Shown here in pieces: positions 1-11,400 of a DNA stretch of 64,000 nucleotides (the first letter of the stretch is position 1; the number at the start of each line of letters is the position of its first letter). The position numbers were made by a program, and so were the translations under genes. The stretch is taken from assembly GCA_905221605.1 (NCBI GenBank), contig CAJNDS010002771.1, positions 1 to 64,000 on the forward strand. The letters are read 5' to 3'. The notes under the pieces are model-generated. The model worked only from the letters and a program-made list of their open reading frames with translations. It had not been told where the DNA came from and did not search any database. This DNA comes from Symbiodinium natans. Taxonomy: Eukaryota; Sar; Dinophyceae; Suessiales; Symbiodiniaceae.

Positions 1-2399
1 AACCTGTCAAGGCGTCTGGGGCTTTCGGGCATCAGTTGCTTGCATTTCGTGGGGGTTTCGTGCGAAACGCAATTGTCGTAGGTTCGACCCCTTGCAATGT
101 GTGCGGGGTTTCGGACACTGCAGATTGGTCAAAACCCTGCGTTTTGAGCACGTTGGAAAACGCGATCCAGCTCCCACGGTGAACCCAGGCAGTTCGGGAA
201 CGAAGTGTTGCCAAAACCCCGACAATGCCTGTCACCATGCACGCGGGGTCGCGCCTTCAAATCCCACGTTTCCAGCACGTTCGGAAAAGGCTCTTAGTTG
301 GCTTCGCGGTCTTGGGTGAGCGAAAACCACAACGAGGTTTTCTTGCTTTGTCAAACCTGGATTTGTTTCGTTTTTGATGTTCTGGCCCAGAAAAGAAACC
401 TACCAAAGCTCGAGTGTTTGGTTTTTGCCACCTAAATACCCAACAATACACTATCCTGAACGAAAAGATACCAAAAGACTATCTTTCCACGATTGGTTTC
501 TGTTCTTTGGTGTTGGACAGGAGCCCCGGCATGAAAAAACAAAAATGCCAATCCTGGTTTTTGGTATCTTGACTCTGAAACAACATGAAACCAAAAGACC
601 TGGGTCTTGGTTCATTTTTGCTGTCTTGTCATGGGTGAGCGAAACCCAGTCAAAACCCGAGGTTGTTCTGGTTGTTCGGCGATAGAACTGGGTTTTGGTT
701 GGCTTTGCGGCGTTGAGAAAAAGTTGCTCGAGAATGCTGGCATCGCCATTTCTGTTGACCATGAAACTCGCACAAATCTTTCTGTCCTGATGAGAACTCG
801 TCGCGATTCGGACCGCGGTGTCCGCTTGGAGGTCCGAGTTGTCGGCGACGGCCGGGCTATACTCGAGAAAGCCCCCTGCTACGAACTCCTGCCATGAGTC
901 GCCGCTGCAGATTGGCGATGAGTCTCGAGGGTTCGAGTTCGTCTGAAGCATCGCGAGGATGGCGAAACAGAATGATACCAAGATGACATCGTTTCACATT
1001 TTGGCTTGTAAAGCCCGAGCCATTTGCAGCAGAACAATGCAGGCATTCATTTGCAATACGAAATATACTTTTTTGTTTCCATTATCAGTTTTTCGGGCAT
1101 ATGAAAGCCCCAAACCAAGGGTACGTCCGACCTATGGGTTGGCTTATGGGTAGCCTGCCTAAAGGCCTACCCACAGGCCTACCGGCAGGCCTACCAGCCC
1201 ACCCAAAGGCTTAAAGGCCTAGGTTTGAGGGGAACGGGGGGAGGAGGCCTTTTGCTGTCGCTGTAGCCCGGTAGATCACGATGCTCCTCAAAGGTCATGT
1301 GTGTAGCTGAAGCAAAGTAGCCATCTTTGTGTTTGTCGGACACATGTCAGGCGATAAGGGCAAGGGCACCGACAAGGACAACGGGAATGCATCACAACCA
1401 TGTCCATTCCTGAAGAAGCAAGCAAATTTGGTGATAAATGCTTTTGCAAACAGGAGGGCGTCGGTCCTGATTTTAAGGCCCGGTGGCCGAAGCCTAAAGC
1501 GGCACCCGCGACCGCAGCATCTCCGAGAATAACACACAAGAATGTGAAAAAAATCGGACAAGCATGGGTTCGGTGACAGGTGCAAATATAACCATGTCGT
1601 ACAAACGGCGCTCCGCGGAAGGCCACGGATCGCGAAGCCTACTCCGAAGAGGCACAGCCACCGGACGGCAGCGTGGCGGCATGCGCAGTCCTTGTCCGAA
1701 ACACGCTTCTGGCTTACGACAATCCATGGCCTGATGGACCCTGATGAGTCAGGAGTCATCCCGATCGTGGAGGGTGGATATTCGTGGAGGGTGGATAGCC
1801 ATCCGAGTCCAATGCGCTGAAAGTGTTGGTCGTCCGGTATCTGTATGTGGAAACTTTCCGCGCATGGTCGCAGTCACGCACATCCCCAGGCGAGGCTATG
1901 ACGATCTTCGTCGGGTCGTGCGCGCGGCGTCGGCATGCCGTGGAGAGGAGTGGACAAGCGACGACCTGATACGAGGTGCCTATGAAACAGAGTCAACTGG
2001 CAGTGCCGAGCACTGCCCGTCGACAAGATCGCTTCTCTGGAACACATTCTCGTGGGCACACTGGAACGCGATAAGGCGTGGAGACGCGCTGAGGTACCAC
2101 TTGACAGTCCAGACCGAGCTACCCTATTTGGCGAGAATGGATTTCACGACGACTCACAATCAAGTTGTCTCGGGCGTTTAAGTCCAGGAGGAGACTCATG
2201 TGCGCTCGGGCGGTTCGTGAATCCGAGTCACAGTCTGCGACCACGGAAGAACTTCGGCACTGTGAGGAGGCGCGGTCTAAGGTTGAAAGGAGTGAGACTT
2301 TGGACTGGGGGGCTGTAGTGGAACGTGTTGGATCTCAATCATGACCATGTGTTAAAGGCAGCGATGAAGGCCAATATCAAGACGAAGCGGAACAAAAAG
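1..2399. other. No recognised gene
   Basis: Open frames up to about 176 codons occur on both strands, but none shows a domain, motif or composition that I recognise. A short run of AGGCCTAC-like units sits at about 1143-1215. The first 700 bases repeat phrases such as GGTGAGCGAAA on a degenerate basis, which suggests old repeat sequence rather than coding sequence. Confidence 0.5.
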
Positions 2400-2499
2400 A
2401 ATTGTTAACAGGTTGCAAAGGGAGGAGGTGCTCCTTTCTGGCTGTTGAGAGCGTATTGTGTTGGCATTCAAGCGGGCCTTACCAGTCGGAGCTTGGAAA

Positions 2500-2850
2500 G
2501 CCCATGCTGGTGAAGATGATTAACAAGTTCAGGCGCAAGCAGATGCCGGGCATGACGCGGTCATCTCTCACCATCGGAATAGATGTTGCGTTCAGTCCAC
2601 ATCGAGATCTTGGGAACGATCCGAACTCTCAGAACATCTTGGCGGTTGTGAACCGAAAGGATTCTTGTTCTGGCATGGAGCTGTGGATTGCCCTGAAGGA
2701 GATCACGTCCGACGAATGTCCTACAGCAAGATCCTTCCTGGGTTCGTGGCTCCCACAGCGTGAAGGCCAGTGGTGTTCTCACCAACGAAGTGGCACGGAA
2801 CAGCTCCGTGCAAAAGATCTCAGTCTCGTGTAGCATTTACCATGTTTACT
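2500..2850 (+). pseudogene. Decayed 2OG-Fe(II)-oxygenase-like domain fragment
   Basis: The + frame from about 2500 to 2700 contains a stretch ending in SPHRDLG. Its order of features (a SSL-T-I strand, then HRD, then about 20 residues to a G-ELW strand) matches the putative oxygenase domain in the retroelement pol at 16,681-20,655 and the ORF at 30,430-31,054. The distal part lies in another frame at about 2770-2845 (a KWHGTAP motif followed by basic residues), so at least one frameshift separates the two halves. HxD and a distal H are the iron ligands of 2-oxoglutarate/Fe(II) oxygenases; their presence is seen, but the family assignment is inference from this pattern. No start, upstream domain or neighbouring RT is recognisable. 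Probably a remnant of a mobile element. Confidence 0.5.
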
Positions 2851-4240
2851 GTGATGAACCTTCAGCGTGCTCATTCCACGGTCATTTAGTTATCATCATC
2901 GGTTTGTCTCACGTCATACAAGCCTCCTCGCGCTCGCTCGCCTTCAAGGGTCGGGTTAACCTCAATCCCCTCCTGAACCATTCTGGGTACGTGATTGGGA
3001 ATTCAAGGCACCCGTAGGACCGAATAGATTCAGGGTTGTTGTGAGGGATCAACATGCATGATGAAAACGACGAACTTCCCTTCACAGTTTTCACGCCCAG
3101 AGACCGACCTACTTTTCCACACCACTTTAGCCAGGTCACAGGATACATCCAACCCAGAGCAGAACATGCATCCAGCAGCATTGCATGCAACAGCATCTTT
3201 GCCGGGCCAAAACATCCTCCTCGGATCATTCTGTTTGGCAACCCCCCCCCCCCCCACCCCTACGCCTGTTCTAGGCAGGGATGCTTTTCGCCGCTGCGGG
3301 AGGGTTCTCGTGCCGAAACTTCGGTCTTTGCAGCACTTTTCCCTGTTTGGTGTGGTCACCGCTTCTGATCTCGTCGTAAACTTCCAGGAATGTCTCGATT
3401 GTTTTGCCTCTGACGATTTTTCCTTGTTTTGCACATTTTGCCTTTTTTCTGCAGGGAGGGGGGGTGGGGCTTTGTGTATTGAGCGCCCTGTGGCGGCGAA
3501 ACTTATTTTCTTTCTGGTCGGGGGGCTCAGGCACTGTTTCCATCTTCTGCACTTCGCGAAGCACTGCTGAAGCAGTGAAGCTACGCGACTGCCTGCCAGA
3601 ACCCCACGTTTCTTCTAAAATAAAAAGTTACCTGGCACGGAAACCAAGGAATTTTCTCGTTTCGCGTTTTCAACCGGATCAGCACACCAGAGGACCAGCA
3701 GTCCACGGACCAGCAGACCAGCAAAAGAAGGACCAACAGACCAGAGGACCGCCAGACCACAAAAACCAATACCGAAAAGAATAGTCCGCACTTCGAAAGC
3801 TAGCGTTCTACAACAAATGTGGCAGAACATGGCAGAACGTCATCGAGGTTCAAGGAGCCTGCTTCAGGCCAGCGAGGTTCACTGCCGTCTGCAAGACCGT
3901 CGGGTTCTTTGGACCCAATGAGGACTGGCACCAGGATTACGAGACTTTGCCAGGTGACAGGAGCTGACACGGCCAGGGCACAGCACGGCGTGCAGCAGGC
4001 CTTCTGCCCCTCATAGGCTCGTATGTACAAAGGCTCAGCCTGTGCAGCAGTGCTTCCGTGATCCTCTCAACATGGCACCGAAGCACCGAAGCCCCAGGCA
4101 GCAACAACAGGCATCGCTAACTCCCAGCAAGGTTGTCTTTTTGTCGCTTCGTCTCTCGGGATTCCACGGCTTGCAAGCCGGTGTGCTCCGAAGAACGCTT
4201 CCTTGGCTCTAGCTCTGCAATCTCACAAGTTTCAAAAATC
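2851..4240. other. No recognised gene; short simple repeats
   Basis: There is a C homopolymer with one interruption at about 3242-3262 and a degenerate GGACCAGCAGACCAGC repeat at about 3680-3765. The overlapping open frames here are in low-complexity sequence and I do not support any of them. Confidence 0.5.
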
Positions 4241-4279
4241 TCAAGCCACTTGCTTGCACTTAGAACTTAGAATCGACTT

Positions 4280-5728
4280 AGACAGTGCTCCTTGACCATG
4301 AAGTGCCTGGAAAACCTGCAAGAAAGCGTCCGAGGAATCTGGTACGAGTTGGGCCCCTTGCCAGATCTCATCCTGAACATCCATGTTTACAGCATGATCT
4401 GACATTGCAACATGTGACAGCTGCAACTGCGCTGTGGCAGTCTACGTTGCTGTCCTGTGAACATGTTCCCGTATGACGTGACCATTGGTTGCACCCCAAA
4501 CGGAAAACGAGACAGCGTCGTCTTCAGCGCCGTGTTCACAGCAGAGTCCCAGATACTCATCCACAAGCTCTTCGGACGACGGCCGCAACAAGGACGACGA
4601 GGACGAGGATAGCATCGGCCAGTCCATGGCTCTGCGGAAAAGCGCCGGATCGTGGAGGAGCTGCTCTGCCACCATGATGCCTTCGCAGCGTGTCATCTCC
4701 AGGTTCCTTAGAGCACCCGGCGACATGAGGTTCCACGCTTGACACCGCATAGAAATCCTTGCTCAGCCAGCTTAGTTGGCTATGGCTACCAACTTTCCTG
4801 ATCCGGCGGTTCGCTGCGACAGTTGATGGACAACTCGCTCCATTAAAGGCCTTGAAAGACAACGAACTGCTAATGAGAAAAAGAGAATGTAGGGGGACGA
4901 GGTGGTACTAATATCAGTTCCGTACCTATGAGATGCCGAAGGTCTGAAAGATGTCGGCGGGAGACCTTACATTGCCATTCGTAAACACAGGAATCTGTAG
5001 TGCGTCCCGGACGGCGGCTATCGCACCGAGGTCAGCGGGACCGTCGCGGTGCTGTTTGCTGCAACCAAGCTTACGACCATGAACAGTTAGCAGTGCACAA
5101 CCGGACTCCTGAAGCAGCTTGGCAAACTTAATTGTTCCTGCCAGTGTATGCTGAAGGCGAATTTTGCAGGAGATTGGAATGCGAAGGTCCGTGCACCGAC
5201 TGCACGCGACAAGCATGTCAGCAATTTTTGGCCAAGCAAGCTCATCATTGGCAAGCCAGGCTCCATAGCTGCCCTCTCTTGCTCTGCGTTGAGGACACCC
5301 CAAATTTATGTCGACTCCATCTGCCTGACCGACGCTCGCAAAAGGACAACACAGGCCAATACGTTGCAAGCATCGAAAACAGCTCAGTTCAACTGCTGAC
5401 GAGTTGCCCCGAGTTCTTGGGCTGCCAAAGCTGCTTTCAACATGACCTGTGCGTCATTGGCCGCAAACTGGACGAAGAGGGGATGATCCGCATCGTCGAC
5501 CCGCTCCCCCAGAGCGCGTTTCCGGTATTCAGGCGAAGCGACAAACTCGTCAGCCATGAACATCTCCGAGTAGCAGAGAGAACAACCGTGGGACCGAACC
5601 ATAGCCCGGAAGGGTCTGTCGCTTTGCTTGACCATGGGGGCCATCACAAACACCGGTGCCACAAGGCCACATGGCAACTGACGCGCGATGCATGTGCCAT
5701 GAATCATTCCGCAGGACCAGGCACCCAA
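4280..5728 (-). CDS. tRNA-dihydrouridine synthase (DUS1-like), spliced
   Basis: Flavin enzyme that reduces uridine to dihydrouridine in tRNA; most like eukaryotic DUS1. Four exon blocks are visible on the minus strand. Block 1 (about 5728-5408) has the N-terminal VMAPMVKQSDRPFRAMV motif and the LFVQFAANDAQ strand. Block 2 (about 5324-4935) has GVDINLGCPQ with the conserved cysteine loop, ISCKIRL, LLTVHGR and VFTNGNV. Block 3 (about 4705-4480) has RCEGIMVAEQLLHDPALF and LVDEYL. Block 4 (about 4440-4290) looks like the C-terminal helical part. The first intron, 5407-5325 (83 bp), begins with GC and ends with AG, and removing it keeps frame. The block 2/3 junction was not resolved. The start at 5728 is tentative because the alignable part begins near VMAPMV. 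The catalytic order is complete, so it may be functional. Sure of family, less sure of exon ends. Confidence 0.78.
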
Positions 5729-5989
5729 AACGTTTGCTTGGAAACTGCTTGCACGTCTGCAGGTGGTCTCTAATGAAACATGCGTTCTTCAGAAGCTCTT
5801 GCCGTGTCCACAACGTTCAACCAGGTGAACACAAGCATCACACGTGAGCACATGGCAAACCATGCTCAAGCTTCTCAAATTTGCAAATTTGCAGGACATG
5901 CTTGAGATGGACAACTTCAGTCGCATTAGCGTCCAAATGTTCTGTCTCGCTAAGTTCACAAGCAAAAGACGACATGCAGCAGTGGCAGC

Positions 5990-6430
5990 ACCGATTAGAT
6001 GGCAGCTGTCAATCCTGCTGTGGAGTATGTGGAGTGGTGCCTTGTCAAACTCTCCCTGTTCTTCCAACAGTAGCGCCAAGCTGTGCGCTGTTTGCAACGT
6101 ATCCAAATGCCTGGCAACATGGGTCATAGACCACCGGATGCAGAGCAACCATCCGATCCTTGATCCGCGCCTGGAACCCAGCATTTCTGATTGCCTTTCG
6201 AGCGCCTCCTCGAGCAAAGGCCTGGCCTGCACAGCACGTCAACCACATTCAACTACAGAAGGACAACGGCTCATGCAAAGCTGTCGATTGAAACTGCCTT
6301 ACAACTGCTGCAAGCTGCACCCGTCGGACTTCCTTTTCTTGGGCGTGCCTCGTCCAAGCGATCCATTTCGAAAAGAATGTTCGCCAAGTTGGAGATACTG
6401 GCCAACCTCAATTGCACACACACACACACA
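5990..6430 (-). CDS. TPR-repeat protein exons (kinesin-light-chain-like repeats)
   Basis: Several short minus-strand blocks carry tetratricopeptide signatures of the kinesin-light-chain type. About 6427-6330 encodes ISNLANILFEMDRLDEAR; about 6232-6175 encodes ARPLLEEALERQSEMLG; about 6122-6040 encodes LDTLQTAHSLALLLEEQGEF. The blocks lie in different frames, so introns (or decay) separate them, and a CA microsatellite lies just 5' of the first block. TPR repeats form helical scaffolds that bind protein partners; no partner can be inferred. The gene is upstream of and in the same direction as the dihydrouridine synthase, but nothing shows they are cotranscribed. Both ends are undefined. Confidence 0.5.
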
Positions 6431-6436
6431 CACACG
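6414..6436. repeat. CA dinucleotide microsatellite
   Basis: A short uninterrupted run of CA units lies next to the TPR exons, probably in an intron. Confidence 0.9.
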
Positions 6437-6569
6437 AGTTGCCCGAACCCTGTACAAGAGCTGCGGGTCAAACCACGTCTGGGAGAAAAAACCCACAGCC
6501 CGAATGTGAACGAAATGGAACTTGCCTGCGGCTCCCTACTTCTGAGGGTGGCGCGAACACAGCACAAAC

Positions 6570-6726
6570 GCACACACGCGCACACGCACACACGCACACA
6601 CGCACACACGCACACACGCACACACGCACACACGCACACACGCACACACGCACACACGCACACACGCACACACGCACACACGCACACACACGCACACACG
6701 CACACACCCACACACACACACACACT
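6570..6726. repeat. ACACGC/CA microsatellite
   Basis: A tandem run of ACACACGC units grades into pure CA. All long open frames over it are artefacts of the period-8 repeat. Confidence 0.95.
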
Positions 6727-7158
6727 TTTACCTTCGATGCGAAGATGAAGAAGGCCAACGTCCATGCCGATGCTCAGCTCGAAAAACAGATGCAGAGACG
6801 TCCATGTAGTGGAAGAAGTACATGATGAGGAGGTAGACAAAAACGAACGCGTATTTGTATTCGTAGTCTCGAGAGCTGTTTGTCAGCTGAAAGCTCTCGA
6901 TACAGGAGTTGGTTCGCAACCCTTACTCTACAGCCACTAATGATGCATATCTCTCAGACGAATGCTCCGCAAAGACTGTTCTCCAATCTACTCAGCATTC
7001 CACAAAAAGAGCCCTGCACTCTGCACTGTGGTTGTCTCACACGAATGACTGTTACGATGCTACGATTGGAGGAACGCGCCGATTCCTGCTGGAGAAGATC
7101 CACTGACTGCTCCATATTCTGGCGGGAAAGAATGCACTAACAGCTTGATATCGTCGAC
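6727..7158. other. No recognised gene
   Basis: Unique sequence between two microsatellites. A minus-strand frame encodes a hydrophobic stretch at about 6780-6860, but there is no recognisable family. Confidence 0.4.
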
Positions 7159-7159
7159 T

Positions 7160-8158
7160 GTCTGTCTGTCTGGTCTGTCTGGTCTGTCTGGTCTGTCTGT
7201 CTGTCTGGTCTGTCTGTCTGCTCTGTCTGGTCTGTTTGGTCTGTCTGGTCTGTCTGGTCTGTCTGCGTGTCTGCTTGTCTGCGTGTCTGCGTGTCTGCGT
7301 GTCTGCGTATCTGCGTATCTGCGTATCTGCGTGTCTGCGTGTCTGTGTGTCTGTGTGTCTGTGTGTCTGTGTGTCTGTGTGTCTGTGTGTCTGTGTGCCT
7401 GTGTGCCTGTGTGCCTGTGTGCCTGTGTGCCTGTGTGCCTGTGTGCCTGTGTGCCTGTGTGCCTGAGTGTCTGTGTGTCTGTGTGTCTGTGTGTCTGTGT
7501 GTCTGTGTGTCTGTGTGTCTGGGTGTCTGCGTGTCTGCGTGCCTGCGTGCCTGCGTGTCTGTGTGTCTGCGTGTCTGCGTGTCTGTGTGTCTGTGTGTCT
7601 GTGTGCCTGTGTGTCTGTGTGTCTGTGTGTCTGTGTGTCTGTGTGTCTGTGTGTCTGTGTGCCTGTGTGCCTGTGTGCCTGCGTGCCTGCGTGCCTGTGT
7701 GCCTGTGTGCCTGTGTGCCTGTGTGCCTGTGTGCCTGAGTGTCTGTGTGTCTGTGTGTCTGTGTGTCTGTGTGTCTGTGTGTCTGGGTGTCTGCGTGTCT
7801 GCGTGCCTGCGTGCCTGCGTGTCTGTGTGTCTGCGTGGCTGTGTGTCTGTGTGTCTGTGTGTCTGTGTGTCTGTGTGTCTGTGTGTCTGTGTGTCTGTGT
7901 GTCTGTGTGTCTGTGTGTCTGTGTGTCTGTGTGTCTGTGTGTCTGTGTGTCTGTGTGTCTGTGTCTGTGTGTCTGTGTGTGTGTGTCTGTGTGTCTGTGT
8001 GTCTGTGTGTCTGTGTGTCTGTGTGTGTGTGTCTGTGTGTCTGTGTTGTGTGTTTGTGTGTTTGTGTGTTTGTGTGTTTGTGTGTTTGTGTGTTTGTGTG
8101 TTTGTGTGTTTGTGTGTTTGTGTGTTTGTGTGTTTGTGTGTTTGTGCGCGTGCGTGTG
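7160..8158. repeat. 1-kb CTGTGTGT satellite with higher-order structure
   Basis: About 1 kb of 8-bp units of the form CTGTGTGT, with interspersed variants CTGCGTGT, CTGTGTGC, CTGGGTGT and, at the right end, TTGTGTGT. It is preceded by CTGTCTGGT units. The variants are not random. The block starting at GCCTGAGTG near 7461 recurs near 7733, so a higher-order unit of about 272 bp (34 units) was duplicated. Open frames of over 300 codons on both strands are repeat artefacts. Confidence 0.95.
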
Positions 8159-8371
8159 CGTGTGTCAAGCCGCTGTACATGCACCGACTATTTGGAGCAT
8201 CTGAAAACTAGAGGTGCGGTTGAAAGTCTCCTGCCAACGAATGGGGATGGGACACTGTCTCCACGCATCTGCAAGTGATTGCTCTGCACATCTTGTATTG
8301 CAAGCTGTATATGGTGTATCTTCACTGTTGTGGAGCATTGATGATGGGTGATGCGCAGCGGGATTGAAGAC

Positions 8372-8445
8372 CAGACCAGACCAGACCAGACAAGACAGAC
8401 ACACACACACACACACACACAGACAGACAGCCAGACAGCCAGACA

Positions 8446-8478
<33 letters not shown>
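8372..8478. repeat. GACCA and CA microsatellites
   Basis: Five ACCAG units are followed by CA runs broken by AGACAGCC units. On the opposite strand this resembles the large CTGTGTGT array. Confidence 0.9.
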
Positions 8479-8479
<1 letters not shown>

Positions 8480-11400
8480 CGTATTTGCATGGAAACAACA
8501 CATGATGTAGGTACTCCAAAGGAAGCAGAGTGGATTGCAGAGATGCCCGCTTGCAAAAATCCCAATCAGGCAGTCGGCAGGTGAAGCGTAAAGGCGGAAC
8601 CACGAGCCGACTCGGACTACAGTGCGAGGCCCAGAAAGTAGTTCTGGACCAGATCGGCCAAGTGTATCAGGCGTGAGCATGCGTGAGCCTTACCGCAAGG
8701 GGTATCAGGCCAGCATTCTTCAAGCGGACACCAGAGGAGCAGACAGGGGACAGGTCGTGTTCCAACGGGTCTGTGTGATGTTCAGGGACACGAGCGAGGC
8801 ATCTCGGGCGCACACCAAGCGGATCAGGTGCATAACTGCGGGTCATTAAGGAAACCCGGGACATGATCTATGTAAACGGACATGCGGGATGTCCTCGCAG
8901 CAGGGAGAAAGAGCAAAGCGGCGAACGCGCATTGCTTTTAGCAAGAGAAATGCCTTTTCAAGAGGCCGTGTCAAATACCATGTGTCTACCATGTGAGACC
9001 ATGCTGCTGTATGTACCTGCACAACAGCTGCACTGAAGAGCTTGTTCGACTTCCCTGGGTGCCACACGTGTAGGGATGCTGCATGCCTAGGGTCTGCTTG
9101 CACCCATCATGCACCTGATGTCAGAATGTCATTGCAGAGCTTCGTTGAGCTTGACATTTCATGATGGCCAGCGGCTAGCGAGCTGAAAGTTTCCAACGAA
9201 GCTGCTGGAGGCATGTGGGGAACTGTGGACCAGCCCACAAGCACGACTGATTGTTCTTACACCAAATTTTTGTGAAGACAGTACCATTATGTACTCATTC
9301 TAGCGAGTTAACTACAACGAGCCCATTAGCACTAGACACTCTTAGTCCTCAGCTTCGTCTCGAGAAGTATCGCTACTCTAAACAAATTCCAAGCTTTTAG
9401 TATTTGCTTGAAGGGCAAATTGAAAGCACTCCAAACTCCACACTCATCACTCCACAATCATCACTCCACATTCCACACTCCACATGCCACACGCCACACT
9501 TGACACTCCGCCACTCACATCCATACTCCACCACACACCAACACCATACCGACCAGAGAGCACCACACTCCACACTCCACCACACACCCCACACAGTGCG
9601 CTCACGGAGACCGCGATCGATCCAGATCTGCGGAGCTCTCTGAAACGCGCGCACTTCAGAGAACGCGCATACAGACCCCGTGATCTACACTGTGGCGCAT
9701 CTGTCGCCACCCCCCTTTTTTCCGATGGATTCGATGAACCGCGATCCATCCATTTGAAGGAAAGATTCAATACCCCCCACCCCCCAACCCGAATTCACCT
9801 GATAGATTCAGGACACCCCCCCCCCATTTTCCTCGGTGTTCTCAAGTAAAATGCTGGACCGGTTCCCTATCAAAGCAATGTTAAACTCAAGCCTAGCTAT
9901 GCTAATTACTTCTAACCCACATAGTACTACTCTTAGAACAGACTTTGCTACAGCTGTATTACAATTTCGACTAGCTACTTGAAGCTACTCTACAGCTATG
10001 TGTAAATCAACATCTACAGACATGAGTTCATGTTGCACTCGTTGTAGTGACAAGGGGCACTATAAAGCGCTTTCTCGGAAATCTTACACGGGACCCCCTC
10101 CCCATTGATGAGGGTGGTCCTCAATTATGCGATGTTGCCGGGCCGGTGATGAAGGGCGGGGGGCCGGGGAGCCAAAAACTAAAAATTATTTTGAATGAGA
10201 ATCTTCTGGTGTCCGGCTGTATTTACATTCCTTTTAAGATTTCATTGCGAAACAGGCCCCCAAACAATTTTCCAAGTGGGTAGCACACGAGCTGCCCTGA
10301 TTCGCTTTTAAAAAATTGTTTCGGTTAATCCAGCCTATAGAGGATCCCCGAAAACCCCAAAATTGTTTGGGGGGGGACCCCTGGATACTAAAGTTTAAAG
10401 CGAGCCCAACATTAGCTCACTACAGTGCCATCATCCATCATTCGAACTATGCCATCTTACTGAGGCTCTGCCTACGCAAGTCTGAAGCAAGCCTTGTCAT
10501 TCTAAATGCTTCCGTGCATCAATGCCGCGTTGTTTCGTCATCACTTGAAAGAACAGACAGGGGGCACGGCGCGTTTTGCCGGACTGATCTTTGTGTGTTC
10601 TACGGGCCAGTTCCAAAGTTCAAGCTTCAATGAGGCGTTCAATCACAAGTTAGCGCAAGCTTACTATGTCCTGCCTCTCTGTACAACTGCAAAGCATCTT
10701 CGGTCTTGTCCATGTCCCGATATGCCTTTCATATATTCTCATGGAAGTCTGCACGGCTCAAGCTGCCGTGTCGCCAACGAATTGACAACTCTCTGGCGCT
10801 CTGAGCTCTGACAGTACTCAGCTGAGTGTGGGTCCAAAGCTTGGTGATTCATCAGTGTCAAAGTCTTGGCATGCAGGTGCCCATGCTGCTGGACCATCTG
10901 CCTGCAGATATTGTGGCAATAGGCATGTCAAAACAGAACAATACAAAACGATGCAGTCGGATCAAATCTCGCCCAAGTCGCTTGATCTGAGTTTCAATGT
11001 CAAGTGGAGCTTGAGGTTCTTGCCTGGCCTGAACAAACAATGTCCATCTCTGATGTAGCACGTTCTGCTGAAGCTCTGAACAAAGGCAAGCAACGACATT
11101 GGAAGCAACAACACACAGCCGCCACTGAATGCCTGCAAACGCCCATCTTTCGGCAGGACCTTGGACTTTCGCCTGGGACATCAACGCCAAACCAAGTCTC
11201 TTCGGTTTGATGCCAACGAGAAATTCCCTTTTACAGGTTGCATCATCAGCAAGCATGACGTGTTTGCTTGTGCGAGCCGTGGCCTATACATGCTGATATA
11301 AGCATGCCAGGTTTAAAGTGACAGGCTCGAGACCGCAGTCGTACCAAAGCCCCATGGACGACATTTGGCTCTAAGCAGTTCTTGAGAGTCGGCCGATGAA

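Noticed and set aside
66-95. GGTTCGACCCC, resembling a tRNA T-loop
   Set aside because: The flanking bases cannot form a T-stem, and no acceptor or anticodon arms are visible.
7060-8278. Open frames of 179 to 374 codons on both strands
   Set aside because: They are produced by a period-8 satellite, which is open in several frames by construction.
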